64,000 nucleotides of DNA. Origin: Fagopyrum homotropicum (Eukaryota; Streptophyta; Magnoliopsida; Caryophyllales; Polygonaceae). Both the position numbers and the translations under genes were made by a program. Under the pieces are notes generated by a model, which saw only the letters and a program-made list of their open reading frames with translations, did not search any database and was not told the DNA's origin. Below, one piece after another: positions 22,493 through 33,545 of this stretch. The stretch covers positions 100,749,994 to 100,813,993 of the forward strand of contig BSWB01000005.1 of assembly GCA_033239125.1 (NCBI GenBank), in the 5' to 3' direction. How positions within the stretch are numbered: position 1 is the stretch's first letter; every line of letters starts with the position of its first letter.

Positions 22493-24249
22493 TGTTCGCC
22501 CCTAAAGGTGTGTGCAAATAAGCTTTAAATTTATAAAACTAGAATCAAGCAAGCGAACCCGCAGTGTACGGATCGATATAGTTAAGCAAGAATTCTAGAG
22601 TATCGAACACAGGGATTTGGGTGGGAAAAAATTCAATTGCAGATTATCAAGCGAATAAATATGAGAGTTTTTGCAAATATTGGGAAAACAACAATCCTAA
22701 AGATCCAAGTATCCAGTTGTGGCAATCGATTCAAGATATACTAATGATATAAAGACAGAGTTGAGATATGCAAAGGTATGCTAATGTAAGGTAATCGTAC
22801 GGTGAAGTTCCAAAAACCTTATATGACTCACCTACAAGACACTCTCTATACAGGTTGTTGAGGCTTCAATATAGAAAGGTTCTAAAGGCAAGAATTAATG
22901 TCAAATACCCAAACTTGTAATCCAAGGATCAAGACTAACTAAACCGATTACGGTTGTGACACTCACAATCGAGGTAGAGGTTGTTGAGGCTTCACTACCA
23001 CCTAGAAAAGGCAAGCCTAAACTAAGTTAAAGCAAATCTTTAACTTTGGATTTAAGTAAAAGCAGGTTCGTAAACTTAAGGGAAATTACGGGCAGATCTT
23101 GAGACTCCACGGCCGTGGATCTCAAGAACAAACCGTGAATTAGGGTTCGTCAACGATTCTCTCTAACTCTCAGGGTCTAATCTGTTTACGATCGATCTAT
23201 CATCATCTAAGCCACAACTATCAACCCTTCACCTTAGAATTGTTAAGGGTTTTTAGCCAATAACAGTCATGTTGATATCAAATTCAAAGATTAAAAGATT
23301 GAAAGATGAAAACTTCCTAAAACTTTCAATAAACTTCAAACCAATCTCAAAGTCACAATCAAGAACGAATATCGTCAATAGATTCAGAATAAAGCAAACA
23401 ATCACAACCTTAGGAAAGAAAGAAGAACGGGATGTCAATCCGTCTTCCAAATCAAACCTAAACAAGAAGAGAAATCTTCTTGCAACAATCTTCCAAAAAC
23501 TTCGATCTTCCGCCAATCCGGAAATCTCAACAGCAATCTTCACCAAAAGTGCGAGATTAGGGCAAATCCAAGCACGAACTTCAACCTCCAACGAGATGTA
23601 AATGCCTCTAAGCGAGGGTTAAGCGAGGGTAAGTGCCGCTAAGCGAAGGTGTAAGCCAAGGTCTAAAGCGAGGTGACGGAATTTCTCTTCGTCCGTCTTT
23701 TTATAGGGCAAGATAAAATATCGGCCCGGCCCAATCTTCAAAAGATCGTGGCTTCAAAATGTGGCGAAAAAGATCGCCAAGATCACGGTCGTGGAAGGTT
23801 CCACGACTGTAATTTAGAGCGTGGAAGGTGTCACGGTTTGAACCATGGATTCCACGACCGTAATAGTTACTGGAATGCATCACGCCTCTCTTGCAAGGTT
23901 CCACGGCCGTGGAACTAAACGTGGTTTGTAGTACGGCCGTATTTTAGAGCGTGGTTTAGGGCAAGAACGTGATTCTTCCCTAGCCTCGTGCACTTCTCAA
24001 GTTGAACTCCATTTTGCTCCTAATAATGCCCTTAATCCATGGACATACTCAATCAACTCTTCTTTGCTAAATTCCGTTCGGAAATAACTCCCAATCACCT
24101 ATAATCAACATAAAGTTAGTGTAGACATCCATATCGATAATATAGGCAAACTAGCTCACAAATGCAACAATGCTAAATCAAAGACTATCAATATGAATCA
24201 AATACACTTAGAAAACGTGCCTAAAATATCACAATATTTCATGCTAACA
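22493..24249 (-). repeat. 5' LTR of element C
   Basis: 1757 bp, partner of 10938-12694. Exact palindromes at 23107-23118 and 23901-23912; one site in the cluster differs between LTRs (CCACGACCGTAA versus CCACGACTGTAA near 23812). Confidence 0.95.
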
Positions 24250-24254
24250 GAGAC
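24250..24254 (+). repeat. Target site duplication GAGAC, right of C
   Basis: Second copy of the 5-bp duplication. Pol of B resumes in frame directly after it. Confidence 0.95.
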
Positions 24255-24467
24255 CTTGTCCTTCTCTTCAACTCAAGATTGCGGCTCTTTCCAGGAAAGC
24301 TCAAATCAAGATGGACCGGGCCATATGTGGTGAAGAAGATCTTTCCCCATGGAGCTATTGAGATAGGAGGGGAGCATTGTGGAAACTTTAAGGTGAATGG
24401 GCACCGGTTGAAGAAGTATATCCCGGGAGTTCTGGTGGATATGATTGCCCCACTTTACCTTGAGTAG

Positions 24468-26143
24468 AAGCCCCCGAGTTTGGTCAAGCTAATGACCTTA
24501 AAGAAGCGCTTGGTGGGAGGCAACCCATCGGTAACGTTTTCCTTTTCTCGTTTTGTTTTTGTTTTACGATTTTTCTGTTTTTGTGTGTTTTTGTGTGTGC
24601 TTTGTGTGTGCTAGAGCCTTAGTAGCATTGGAAGCCTTGCTTGGCAAGTGAATGATGATGATGAACCCTTCATCAATTATGGGTGGAGCGGACGCGGAAC
24701 TTGGACGGCTAGCGGTGCCTAGCGCAGGTCCCGACGCCTTGATGAATACTTAGAGCTCTCTACCATGGTTGATAGGATCATCCAACATCAATTCCACTTG
24801 AGAATCCCAAATACCATAGCAAACCATTTTTACATTGTGAGAACCTTCTTTCACTCTTCTTTACTTCATTTACACATTGGGGACAATGTGTTTCTAAGTA
24901 TGGGGTGGGGTTTGCATGATATTTTGCATAACTAGCATCTAGGGTAGTTTAATATTTGCACATGTCTTGCATTGTATATATCCATCTCGAAAATCCCATA
25001 AAAATTCAGAAAATTTAAAAAATTTTGTGCTTTCTAGGCTTGGATATGACCCTAATGATGAATCTTGTCTTGTGGATTGGCTATGGATGGCGTTATGTGT
25101 TAAATTGATGATGCATATGTGGACTTGAAATACTTCTCTTGAATCCCATGAATGATTTGTGATCATGATGTTGCCTAGAATGAATTGAGTATTGAAGGTC
25201 GAAATTACATGATAGTTCTTGCACACCATCTAGGAATGAATGAGGCAATTCATCTTCCTCTAATTCTCATCTTGATCATGATTGTTTAAAGCACCTCAAT
25301 TGATATAAATTTGACCTCTTTTGACCCATCTGGGAATAGGAGCATGATAGTGTGTTGATGTGTGTGAAAAGCAAGTGTGGGGTGAAGATGTTGATGAAAG
25401 AATATCATGCATAAAATGCTGAATTTGTTGTGAAAATGTAGCCAAAAATATAGGCTTGGGGACGTTGGCTTAAATGACAAGTAACTCGGTACACTTCACA
25501 TAATCGGGTGTTGGTGCCTTGCCAAAGTCAAATAAACCAATAGTCCTAACGAGCGTTGGTATGTGTGCCCGGTGTGGATGCACCTCGAAAAATAGAAAAA
25601 GCCCGAGGATGGCTAATCACCAAGGTTTCGGCTTTTGTACACCAATGCCATTGTCTCAAAAATAAGTCAAAGAAAAAGAAAAGAAAGAAAAGATAGAGAA
25701 AAATACACACTTGAGGGAAGTTGATCAAGGACAAGATTGTGGAGTTAGTTCCATTCCCGGATTAGCACCACATAGCGTAGAAAAATCCCCACCTAATCAC
25801 AACGTTTCTTGGCCTTTTAATTCATAAGACCTTATGACCTATTTGCATGTTTGTGAGACTTAGTAATCTAGATTGGATATGCTCTTGATCTTCTTGGCTT
25901 CTTCATTTTTACATTTCATACATGCTTTTGAGTTAAGTACAATTGTCTTTCCATGCCTTCATTTATTTGATGCATAATTGCTTGTCCGTTGCCATAAAAC
26001 ATGACTATGAAGATGATCCAATAGTAGAAGCACAAACCCAAAAAGAATTTTACCATTTTTCTGCATACATAAATCGTGCTATCTTGTTGTCTATAGTTGA
26101 GAATTTGCTCGGGGACGAGCAAACCTTAAGTATGGGGTATTTT
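24468..26143 (+). other. 3' non-coding region of B (no envelope-position ORF)
   Basis: It begins with the conserved AAGCGCTTGG/TGGGAGGCAACCCA box. GGGGACAATG with AAGTATGGGGTGGGG lies near 24870-24910, and the terminal tract AAGTATGGGGTATTTT abuts the 3' LTR at 26143. No frame resembling the ORF of C is present. Confidence 0.8.
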
Positions 26144-27961
26144 TGATAACACGATTTATGACTTAGGTTTAGGTAATCATTTAGATAGATTTCTCGCTCA
26201 TTCATGCACGGTTTAGCACTAGTTCACAACGTTTGCACTCAATTCACGTATTTTGTCGAGATAGACGTCTACACGGACTTGTGCATTGCTTTGTAGGTAT
26301 TTTGGGAGATTTAGGAGCTAAAACGATACGTTTGAGGATCGTTCATCAAGATGACACACCCTCGGACTCATTAGGATGCAAGCTAAAGGCTAGGGAGGAC
26401 TCATGGAACCTTGCCAACACAAGCCATGCACCAAATCGAAGCTTAATGATCAAAGGCAAAGTTGAAGCACAAAATCACGGTTCACTGACAGATCACGGCC
26501 GTGATTCTAACCGTGGTTTTTGCCAGATTTTCGTGACAGCTGTGCCACGATCTCTTGGCCAGCTCTTGCAAAGTTGTAGTATAAAAGTGGTCCTGCATTG
26601 GCTGAGAGAAGCATCTTGGAGCAGCTCTCCATTATCCACTATCATCCAATCAAAAATACTCTCTCAAGAAGAAGATTCTCAAGGAGGAAAGCCACCATTG
26701 GAGAAGAGCTCCATTGGAGAGAAGAAGAAGAACACACCATTGATAGACTTGGATAGCTTTGTAGTGAAGAATTTCGGAATCGATTTCTAGGGTTGTATGA
26801 ACCATTTAAACCTTCTTTAAGAAGGATTGTGAGTCATTCTAATTCCACTTTCAGTTTGGTTTTGTTCACTTCACTTGTTCATCTCCTTCTATTCATTATC
26901 TTGCAAATGGAAGCCATGATTTTATGTTTGATGATTTTGATTGCTATGATGAATGTCGAAGGCTAAATAGATGTGATTCTAGGGTAAGGAAGGAATGTTT
27001 ATGGCTAGGACTATGATAGGATGGACTTAGATTAGCCCTTGGATGACTCACTTGCTTGGACGTAGCCTCTGTTGAAGTCCACGGATTGTTCTTGACAAAC
27101 CACGGCCGTGGACTTGATAGAACAAACCGTGATTCTCCCTGGTTCGATGGATCTAACTTTAGACTATTAGAATGTTGAAATCCTAGTGTTTGTTGAGTTA
27201 AATCTACCCTAGGGTGACCTAGTGTTAGCTACTAATTGTTAGAAGAGACTTACCCGGTGATTCTTGCTCTTAGATTTCAAAGATGACAAACCCTAGGTAG
27301 TGGTGAGCCTCATAAACCGCCATTGGACTAAGTGTGCTAGGATAGTTGTTTAGGACTAACCCTTTCGAGACTTACCCGGTAAGGATAGGTTAGCTTCCTA
27401 GGTAAAAATCCGGTTTGTGTAGAATTCCATCCCTTAGGTTCTTAGAGACTTACCCGGTGATGAGACCTTAGGGACGGACTAGTGGACCATGAGGCCTACC
27501 CGGTGATTGATCCCAATCTAGAAACACTTACTCCCGACATATCATAGATCATCCAAGGAATGATTAGATAACTTGAGTCTTATGTCATAACCGGAACTTC
27601 CAACCCTTAGAATCCGCGTTTCTCTTTTGATCTATATCTCGTGTTTCTTGTTTGTTTGAGTTGATTTGTTAGCATAGTTGATTTGTTCATTTGCATGATT
27701 GGTGATCCTTGATTGATCACCTAAAAACCCACCAAAAACATTTAGATTTTCATTTCTTTATTTCCTTTCCTTTTTCTTCACCTAGATCTTCACTAAACTT
27801 AATCACTAATCGAATCAATCTTACCTTAGTCTTTGTGTTCGACCTCGGAATACTATCCCTACTACAAACGTCCCGTACACTGCGGGTTCGCTAGGAGTTA
27901 GGATAAATATAACGAGAATATAAATTTAAAACCAATTGCGTATCACATCCTGAGCGTAACA
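26144..27961 (+). repeat. 3' LTR of element B
   Basis: 1818 bp, starts TGATAACACG, ends GCGTAACA. Palindromes at 26493-26504 (TCACGGCCGTGA) and 27100-27111 (exact CCACGGCCGTGG). Confidence 0.93.
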
Positions 27962-28134
27962 GCTGTCCTGGAGCACAATACTAGACATCTGCGGTCAAGG
28001 AGATACCGATGTTGAGGATCCAGTGGTCTAGACGAGGAGCCGATGAGGCCACTTGGGAGACAGAGGAGAGTATTAGACGTAGTTATCCCGAGTTCTCTAG
28101 GGAGTTAGCCGCTATTTCTATACCGACGAGTTAG
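27962..28134 (+). pseudogene. Chromodomain end of element D pol
   Basis: The frame resumes the integrase C-terminus interrupted by B. After LEHNTRHLRS a one-base loss near 27998-28003 shifts the frame. The downstream frame then reads LRIQWSRRGADEATWETEES and ends at TAG 28132-28134. This is a chromodomain, which in this lineage directs integration to methylated-histone chromatin. Confidence 0.8.
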
Positions 28135-28337
28135 TACTCGGATGTTGTTTTATTTGACTTTTATGATTTTTCCTTGGATTGAGTGACTGTGTTCCCTTTT
28201 ATGTATTGCCAGATTATGATGATTGAGTAGTTTGCATGTTAGAAAACGAGATTTAATGAGACCAAGTTACACAAAGCTAGTTATGGAAATCGTTTGACTA
28301 GATACATTATTCTAAGTTTCGGGACGAAACTTATTTT

Positions 28338-28344
28338 AAGGGGG
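28338..28344 (+). other. Polypurine tract of element D
   Basis: AAGGGGG three bases before the LTR, after AAGTTTCGGGACGAAACTT, the lineage-typical box. Element E carries the same set on the minus strand (51780-51812). Confidence 0.75.
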
Positions 28345-28347
28345 CAC

Positions 28348-31183
28348 TGATGTAGTATCCGGAAAATTTTAATTTCCGATGAGTCCGAGTCAAACCGGTT
28401 TTTTCGATTGGTCGACCTTCCTAATCCTACTTAAAGTTTACTAAAACAAATTCTATCATTTTATGTACTCTTTTAGTCACATAAAATGATAGAATTTCAA
28501 AACCCTAATTTAAGTCATGACATGGGTATAGACAAGATTTTGACAACCTTACGAGGAGGCCATGATGAGACCATGACGACATTTGACGAGTTTAGGACGA
28601 GGCCATGACAATTGTTGACAAGACCATGACAAGGTCTTGACAACCTTCAGCCCAACCCTCATTCTTTGTTTCTGGCCCATCTCTTCATGTCCAGCCGTTC
28701 CCCAACCTAGTTCCGTGCATGCCTCCAATCAGCCTAGATCGCTTCCAGCCCGGGAAGAAGGTGGGCCGTGCCTCTACTCCTCGCAACCCACAGAAGAGCC
28801 AGCCCATTGCCCAGGAAGTCTGTTGCCCACGCTGCATGTTGAGTTGCTGCTTCCGTAAATCACGCAACAGAAGGCGCCTTCTCTCCCGGCATTCACATAT
28901 ACGGATCTTCTGCCTTCCTTCCAGCCGTTACACTTCCCTCCCTTCTTCGTGACTGCCTCATTCGATCTCTACCTTGGCGTCCCAACATGCTGCAATCTGG
29001 TGCGACTTAGCTTGCTGCACACAACCGCTATACAGGTGAGCCTTCTCCTACTCCTCCGGTCTGTTACGTCTTCCAACATCCATACCCGCCTCATTTGGTG
29101 TCGACAGCAGAACGAGGAAGTCTCCAGCACCTGCAACCGACACTGGAACCGTGCGAGTGCAGCCCTATCCCGACCGTCGTCATTGGCGCCGAGTCTTGCT
29201 CCACCCTCACTGATCGAGCGAGTCTCAAATCTCCCTCTTTCCCTCCGGGTAAGGCCAAGTCTTCCGTCATCTGTTCATCTCTTCACTGTCATGTTTACAG
29301 TAACTCACCACCCTCCTTCTCTGTGCCGGACGGACCTCCAATCTTGACCAATCGGATGCCAACAGTGAGATCAAGTGGAGCCGTCCAACCGCTGTAGCAG
29401 TAGAGCCGAGCCTAGCCCTTAATCCCCTAATTTTGTGGTGTTGAGCGACACCAGTAGCCTCGTGAATTCATCCGTGCAGCAGCCCAGTATGAGATTCAAA
29501 TCTCCCTTGTTTCTTGTATACTGGAAAGATGAAGTTGTGTGTATATGTGTTAGTGTTTTTCATAGGATTCGAACCTAGGATTTATGGACAAGTATTATGC
29601 GGTTTTGGTGGGCAGTGAGACTCGAACTAGGGGCCTCTTGATAGATTTAATGGTGTTTTAGATTGACAGCAAGAATCGAAATGGAGACCTCCTGCATACA
29701 TTGTTTTCCAGCTTTGGCATACTGACTTTAGGAGCTAGTTTTGATATCTTAGATTGAACATCCACCGTTAAATTTTTAATATGTTGTAGATTGAAATACG
29801 TAGTTTACTGTGTTAAAATTTGAGAGAAATTTAGCGGTCGGATTGGGATTTACGAGGTCCTAAAGTAGGACAGTTGAGTTGTTTTTACAACAGAAGAAAA
29901 TTTGACTAAGTATAGAAATTCTAGTTTTTATTCCAACTTTGGAGAATTGTGTAGGAGTTATGGTTGAGTATTTTTGAGAGATATTTGCCCCTATGTTTAG
30001 TATGCATATCATAGAGGATCTAGAGATTTATTTCGGAATTTAATACTTTTATCCGAGCCTCACATCTTAAGCCAAAGTTGGACCTTAGCGACTTTTTATG
30101 AAAGTCAAGAATGTGTTTAACTCTTATAAACTTTAACAAACTTCCTTTCTAGAGTGAGAGTGGGATTTTGAGTTCTAAAAAATAGTTTGGAACCTTGTTA
30201 TAGAATTTTGTAGAGTTTCGGGATCAGGGGTAAAATGGTCATTTACCCGCATACGGGTATTTTGGTAATTTCTTTATGATCAATTATATATCTTAGAAGT
30301 TGGAGACTTCTAAGAAAGTGAGATACATTATTGATCCATGTGCCTTGTGTGATAGGCGTTGGAGTTTCTACGTTGCGGACCGAGTGAGAAATTGAGAGTT
30401 GTGATTTGATTCACGTAAGTCCTTGCGACTTACTTAGCTGGTTTCTGGATATTAGTTGAGTGATAATAGTGGTGTGTGTACCATGTGTGTTATAATAACA
30501 ACTTGTTAGGACGACCGTCGTTATTATGTGTTAAGGCCCAAGTTTATGTATAACGGGTCGTGACATCACTACCCAGCTCTGCCAGGAGAATGGAAGGTTC
30601 TCTATACCCAGACCACACAGGTACACGGTGAGATGCATCGGATTCACTCCTGATGGGTAGACGGGGGCGGAGGCGAGGTTTGGGAATCCCTCGTGTCACA
30701 AAATAAGTATCATTAGTAAGAGTAATGACTTAAATGAAGATAATAAATGGATTGTTTGAAAGCATGATGAGTGTTTATTATTTTATGTGTGTGTGTGCTA
30801 TTATTATTCTCCTAATGTTTAGATAACTACCTAATGGTTGTTTTGTTGTGTTTTTAGATTTACCGCAAGTTAGAACAGCAGTTGAGTGATCAGGAAGTAG
30901 TGGTCAGTCGGGTCTCCGTACTCCTTAGAGTGGGGGTTTGGGTTGTTATCTTGTCGTTCTTTCCTTTTGTTAAGACAATTGGTCTTTTTCCTTTGTTTAA
31001 GAACTATAGGCTGCTAGACTTTGTTGCATTCATTCCTTTAAAAATACTATTTCATGAAATTCGGTTTTTCTTATTGGTGTCTTGTTGCAAGATCCTAGTA
31101 ATATTGTTGTCAAACTGAGGTCGGGACCCATTGTGAGGTCCTAACCAGTAATGTCCCGAGTTTTGAGAATTCAGGGTGTTACA
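28348..31183 (+). repeat. 3' LTR of Tekay element D
   Basis: 2836 bp, begins TGATGTAGTATCC and ends GGGTGTTACA. Its 3' end aligns with the start of the E LTR in reverse (48658 onwards: TGTAACACCCC). Open frames inside it (28637-29397) have no partner in E and are not called. Degenerate GACCATGAC-type repeats lie at about 28513-28645. Confidence 0.85.
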
Positions 31184-31979
31184 GAATATAAGTCACAGTG
31201 ACCATATATAATTTATTTCTTTATATAAGCTATGTTAAACGAACATAAAAAAGGTTAAACTTTAAAGTATAAATGGCATAAAAAATTAGCTTATAAAAAG
31301 TAAAAAAAAAAATCAACTATCACGTAACCGAGTAAGTCATAGTGCTTCTAAATGCTAGATTTTAAAATAAAAAGGAAAAATTATATAACAAATAATTATT
31401 GGTAATTGTTTTGATAAATCGATAAAATACGTACACAAATCTAAAGAACGGTCAAAGAAGATCAACATTTGAAGAATTTCGTGCAGATGAGTGGTTGAAC
31501 AGGATTCAATCAAAAGATTGGAATAAATTGTAAAAGAAAGACGATCAAAGAAGATGAATAGAAAATAACAACGAAAAAAATAACTTGTTAGACATTCAAT
31601 CACAATACGTACAAAAATTGGGAACTGAAAATGGAAGAAAAAAAAACTCGTTAAGCATTGGATCAAAAGAAACAATCAAAAATCTGATTTGTATGCCGAT
31701 CAAAACAAAACAATGAAAATACGTAAATAACTCTAGACTATCAAAAGAAATGATCAAAACACAATAGTAAAATTTGAGCATATCCCAAAATATAAATTTA
31801 CCTGGAATAAATAATATGTTTTCTTGCTTATAAGAAGGGTGAGATCGATGAATGCATGAGTAAAATTGATGAATATAGTAGGTAGGTGTTCCATATATAT
31901 AGTGGTACGAATTGCTTCCCTTGTAAGTTTTATCTCGGAAGTATATCCAAGAAGTTTAGTTTTTGATTTTATCTTTTTA
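31184..31979. other. AT-rich stretch without recognised feature
   Basis: Non-coding, AT-rich flank of element D. Short frames on the minus strand are low complexity (Phe/Leu/Ile) and not credible. Confidence 0.6.
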
Positions 31980-32282
31980 AGTATTTTGTTTTATTGATAA
32001 CAATTTTTTTAAAATATTAAGTTACAAATATATTATTAAAATACGGGATTTTAATAAAAAAAATTTGAACGAATATTTTAATCCAAATTGTGGTTATTAG
32101 AAACTGGCGCAAGGATCCCTTATAAAAATTATAATAAAAAATAATTAATAACAATAACAATTTAGTAATTATTCTAAATAGAAATGACATTTTAGTAAAA
32201 TATTTTACAAAAAAGTTGATGTGACATCCCTCGTTGATTAACATGTGGTCTTAGTGTGTTTTGTTTTAGTAATTTATATAGA
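31980..32282 (-). mobile_element. Helitron 5'-end fragment
   Basis: On the minus strand it starts TCTATATAAATTACTAAAAC (TC at 32281-32282) and continues with words shared with the copies at 52761-56955: CACTAAGACCACATG, CAACGAGGGATG and TTGTAAAATATTTTACTAAAATG. No 3' hairpin or CTAG terminus is visible, so the inner border is approximate. Confidence 0.65.
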
Positions 32283-33002
32283 TTAATAACATCATCTAAA
32301 AAAGTGACTCATTTTAACTACCTAAATATTTTTCTAAATATTATATTTTTCAAATAAAGTTATTATGATCTTATATTTTTTATGTTTTTATGCTTCTGAA
32401 GTATTTAGATATCATGTTTGAAAAAGGTGAATAAGAAAATAGTATTTAGAAGAAAAAAGCAAATATAACATCATTCACATTTAAGGTCTCGTACAAAAGC
32501 TGAAACTATTTTAATAGACAATTTCTTATAAAAAAACAAAAAACGTAATGATAGATGTAATTTTTTTTAATTTTATATATAAGTATTAACAATTTTTTTT
32601 AAAATCTCTTAATAATTACATGTTTATGTACATTAATAGATAATTAGATGATTAAGTTAAATGCACTAAAAAGAGGTATATATTATTTATTAAAATAAAA
32701 ATGAAAATAAATTCGTGTATGGAACGGACGCTAAACTAATTTTCACATGGGAGAATTTGACATACTAGGCTTTTTTGAGTTTTTGTTTAAGAAAGTGTAC
32801 CCCAAATTTTTTACCACTTTCATTTAATAGTAGGTAAAAATTATTAACCCTTCTATTTAGAAAGAAATAATAAATGATGTTTGTTATTTATTATATAAGT
32901 ATAAGTTTTAAATTTTAATTACTTAATTTGTTTTCTTTTATTATTTTTCTTGCCTTTTTTTTTATTTTTTATTTCTTTTTTATTTTCTGGAATAAATTTC
33001 TC

Positions 33003-33545
33003 ATACCGGAATTTCTCATACCATAATTTTCATACCAGAAATTTCATACCAGAATTTCTCATACCAGAAATTATTTTCATACCAGAATTTTGTCATACCA
33101 GAACTTGTCATACCAGAAATTGTCATACCAGATTTTTTTCATACCAAAATTTTGGTCAAATTTTTTCATACCAGAATTTTGTCATACCAAAATTATTTTC
33201 ATACCAAATTTCTTTCATATCAGAAGTACATACCACAATTTTCTACCATAATTTTGGTCAAATTCATTCCAAAATTTTATGATTTTCTACCAGAATCTCT
33301 CATACCAGAAATTTTTCATACCAAAAACCTCATAACAAAATTTTCTGGTAAGAATTTTACATACCAGAAAATTCTGGTATGAGTTTTTTGGTATGAATTT
33401 CATACCAGAAATTCGTACTAGAAATTCTGGTATGAAATTCATACCTAAAACCTCGTACCAGAAAATTCACAAAATTTTCTGGTAAGAATTTTACATACCA
33501 GAAAATTCTGGTATGAATTTTCTGGTATGAATTTCATACCAGAAA
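33003..33545 (+). repeat. Degenerate CATACCAGAATTT array in F
   Basis: Dozens of copies of CATACCAGAA with A/T-rich spacers, unit about 13-17 bp, in mixed orientation after 33360 (TTCTGGTATG). Element G has the same array at 62515-62850. Confidence 0.85.

Larger units (their letters stand above)
10938..24249 (-). mobile_element. Athila-type retrotransposon C, full length (13.3 kb)
   Basis: Complete element on the minus strand: 5' LTR 22493-24249, tRNA-Asp primer site, gag-pol, spacer, envelope-position ORF, 1.3-kb non-coding region, polypurine tract, and 3' LTR 10938-12694. Ends are TG...CA with a 5-bp duplication GAGAC. By eye the two LTRs differ at about 13 of 1757 positions with no length difference, so insertion was recent. 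Coding capacity is damaged only by three in-frame stops and one apparent frameshift. It may be the source of proteins for non-autonomous relatives such as B, which is inference. Confidence 0.95.
8061..24467 (+). pseudogene. Pol (RT, RNase H, integrase) of element B, split by C
   Basis: The frame is open from at least 8061 to 10937 and resumes at 24255-24467 once element C and one GAGAC copy are discounted; together about 1029 codons with no stop. Landmarks: pre-RT ELKPLPSHLKYAFLG, RT catalytic FMDD (near 8976), RNase H with TDHAA, integrase HHCC finger, GVDFMGP Asp, ISDEGKHF Asp, HPQTSGQVE Glu, and the GPY/F module (TGPYVVKKIF) in the 3' piece. There is no ATG near the 5' end in this frame: 8061 is TTG. 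Gag and protease are missing, so the start codon was probably lost with them. B pol was open when C landed. Confidence 0.88.
6199..27961 (+). mobile_element. Athila-type retrotransposon B, complete but gag-less
   Basis: The element starts TGATAACACG and ends GCGTAACA. It is flanked by GCTGT on both sides (6194-6198 and 27962-27966), a 5-bp target duplication in the integrase/chromodomain region of D. It has two LTRs (1810 and 1818 bp), a tRNA-Asp primer site and a pol frame with RT, RNase H and integrase. Gag, protease and the envelope-position ORF are absent: only about 210 bp separate the primer site from the pre-RT segment. Element C (10938-24249) is inserted in pol. Without C and its duplication, B would be about 8.4 kb. 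Confidence 0.92.
4901..31183 (+). mobile_element. Tekay/Del-type chromovirus D (host of the nest)
   Basis: This is the oldest layer of the nest. Two pieces are visible: 4901-6198 (integrase) and 27962-31183 (chromodomain end of pol, polypurine tract, 3' LTR). Upstream gag, protease, RT and 5' LTR lie beyond element A, left of the window. Removing B plus one GCTGT duplication rejoins the pol reading at the integrase/chromodomain border. Placement in the Tekay lineage rests on the integrase type, the C-terminal chromodomain, the long LTR (2836 bp) and the AAGTTTCGGGACGAAACTT box before the LTR. Confidence 0.85.

Noticed and set aside
28637..29397. Several 70-130-codon frames in a GC-richer segment
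   Set aside because: They lie wholly within the D LTR, overlap in three frames and have no counterpart in the E LTR.
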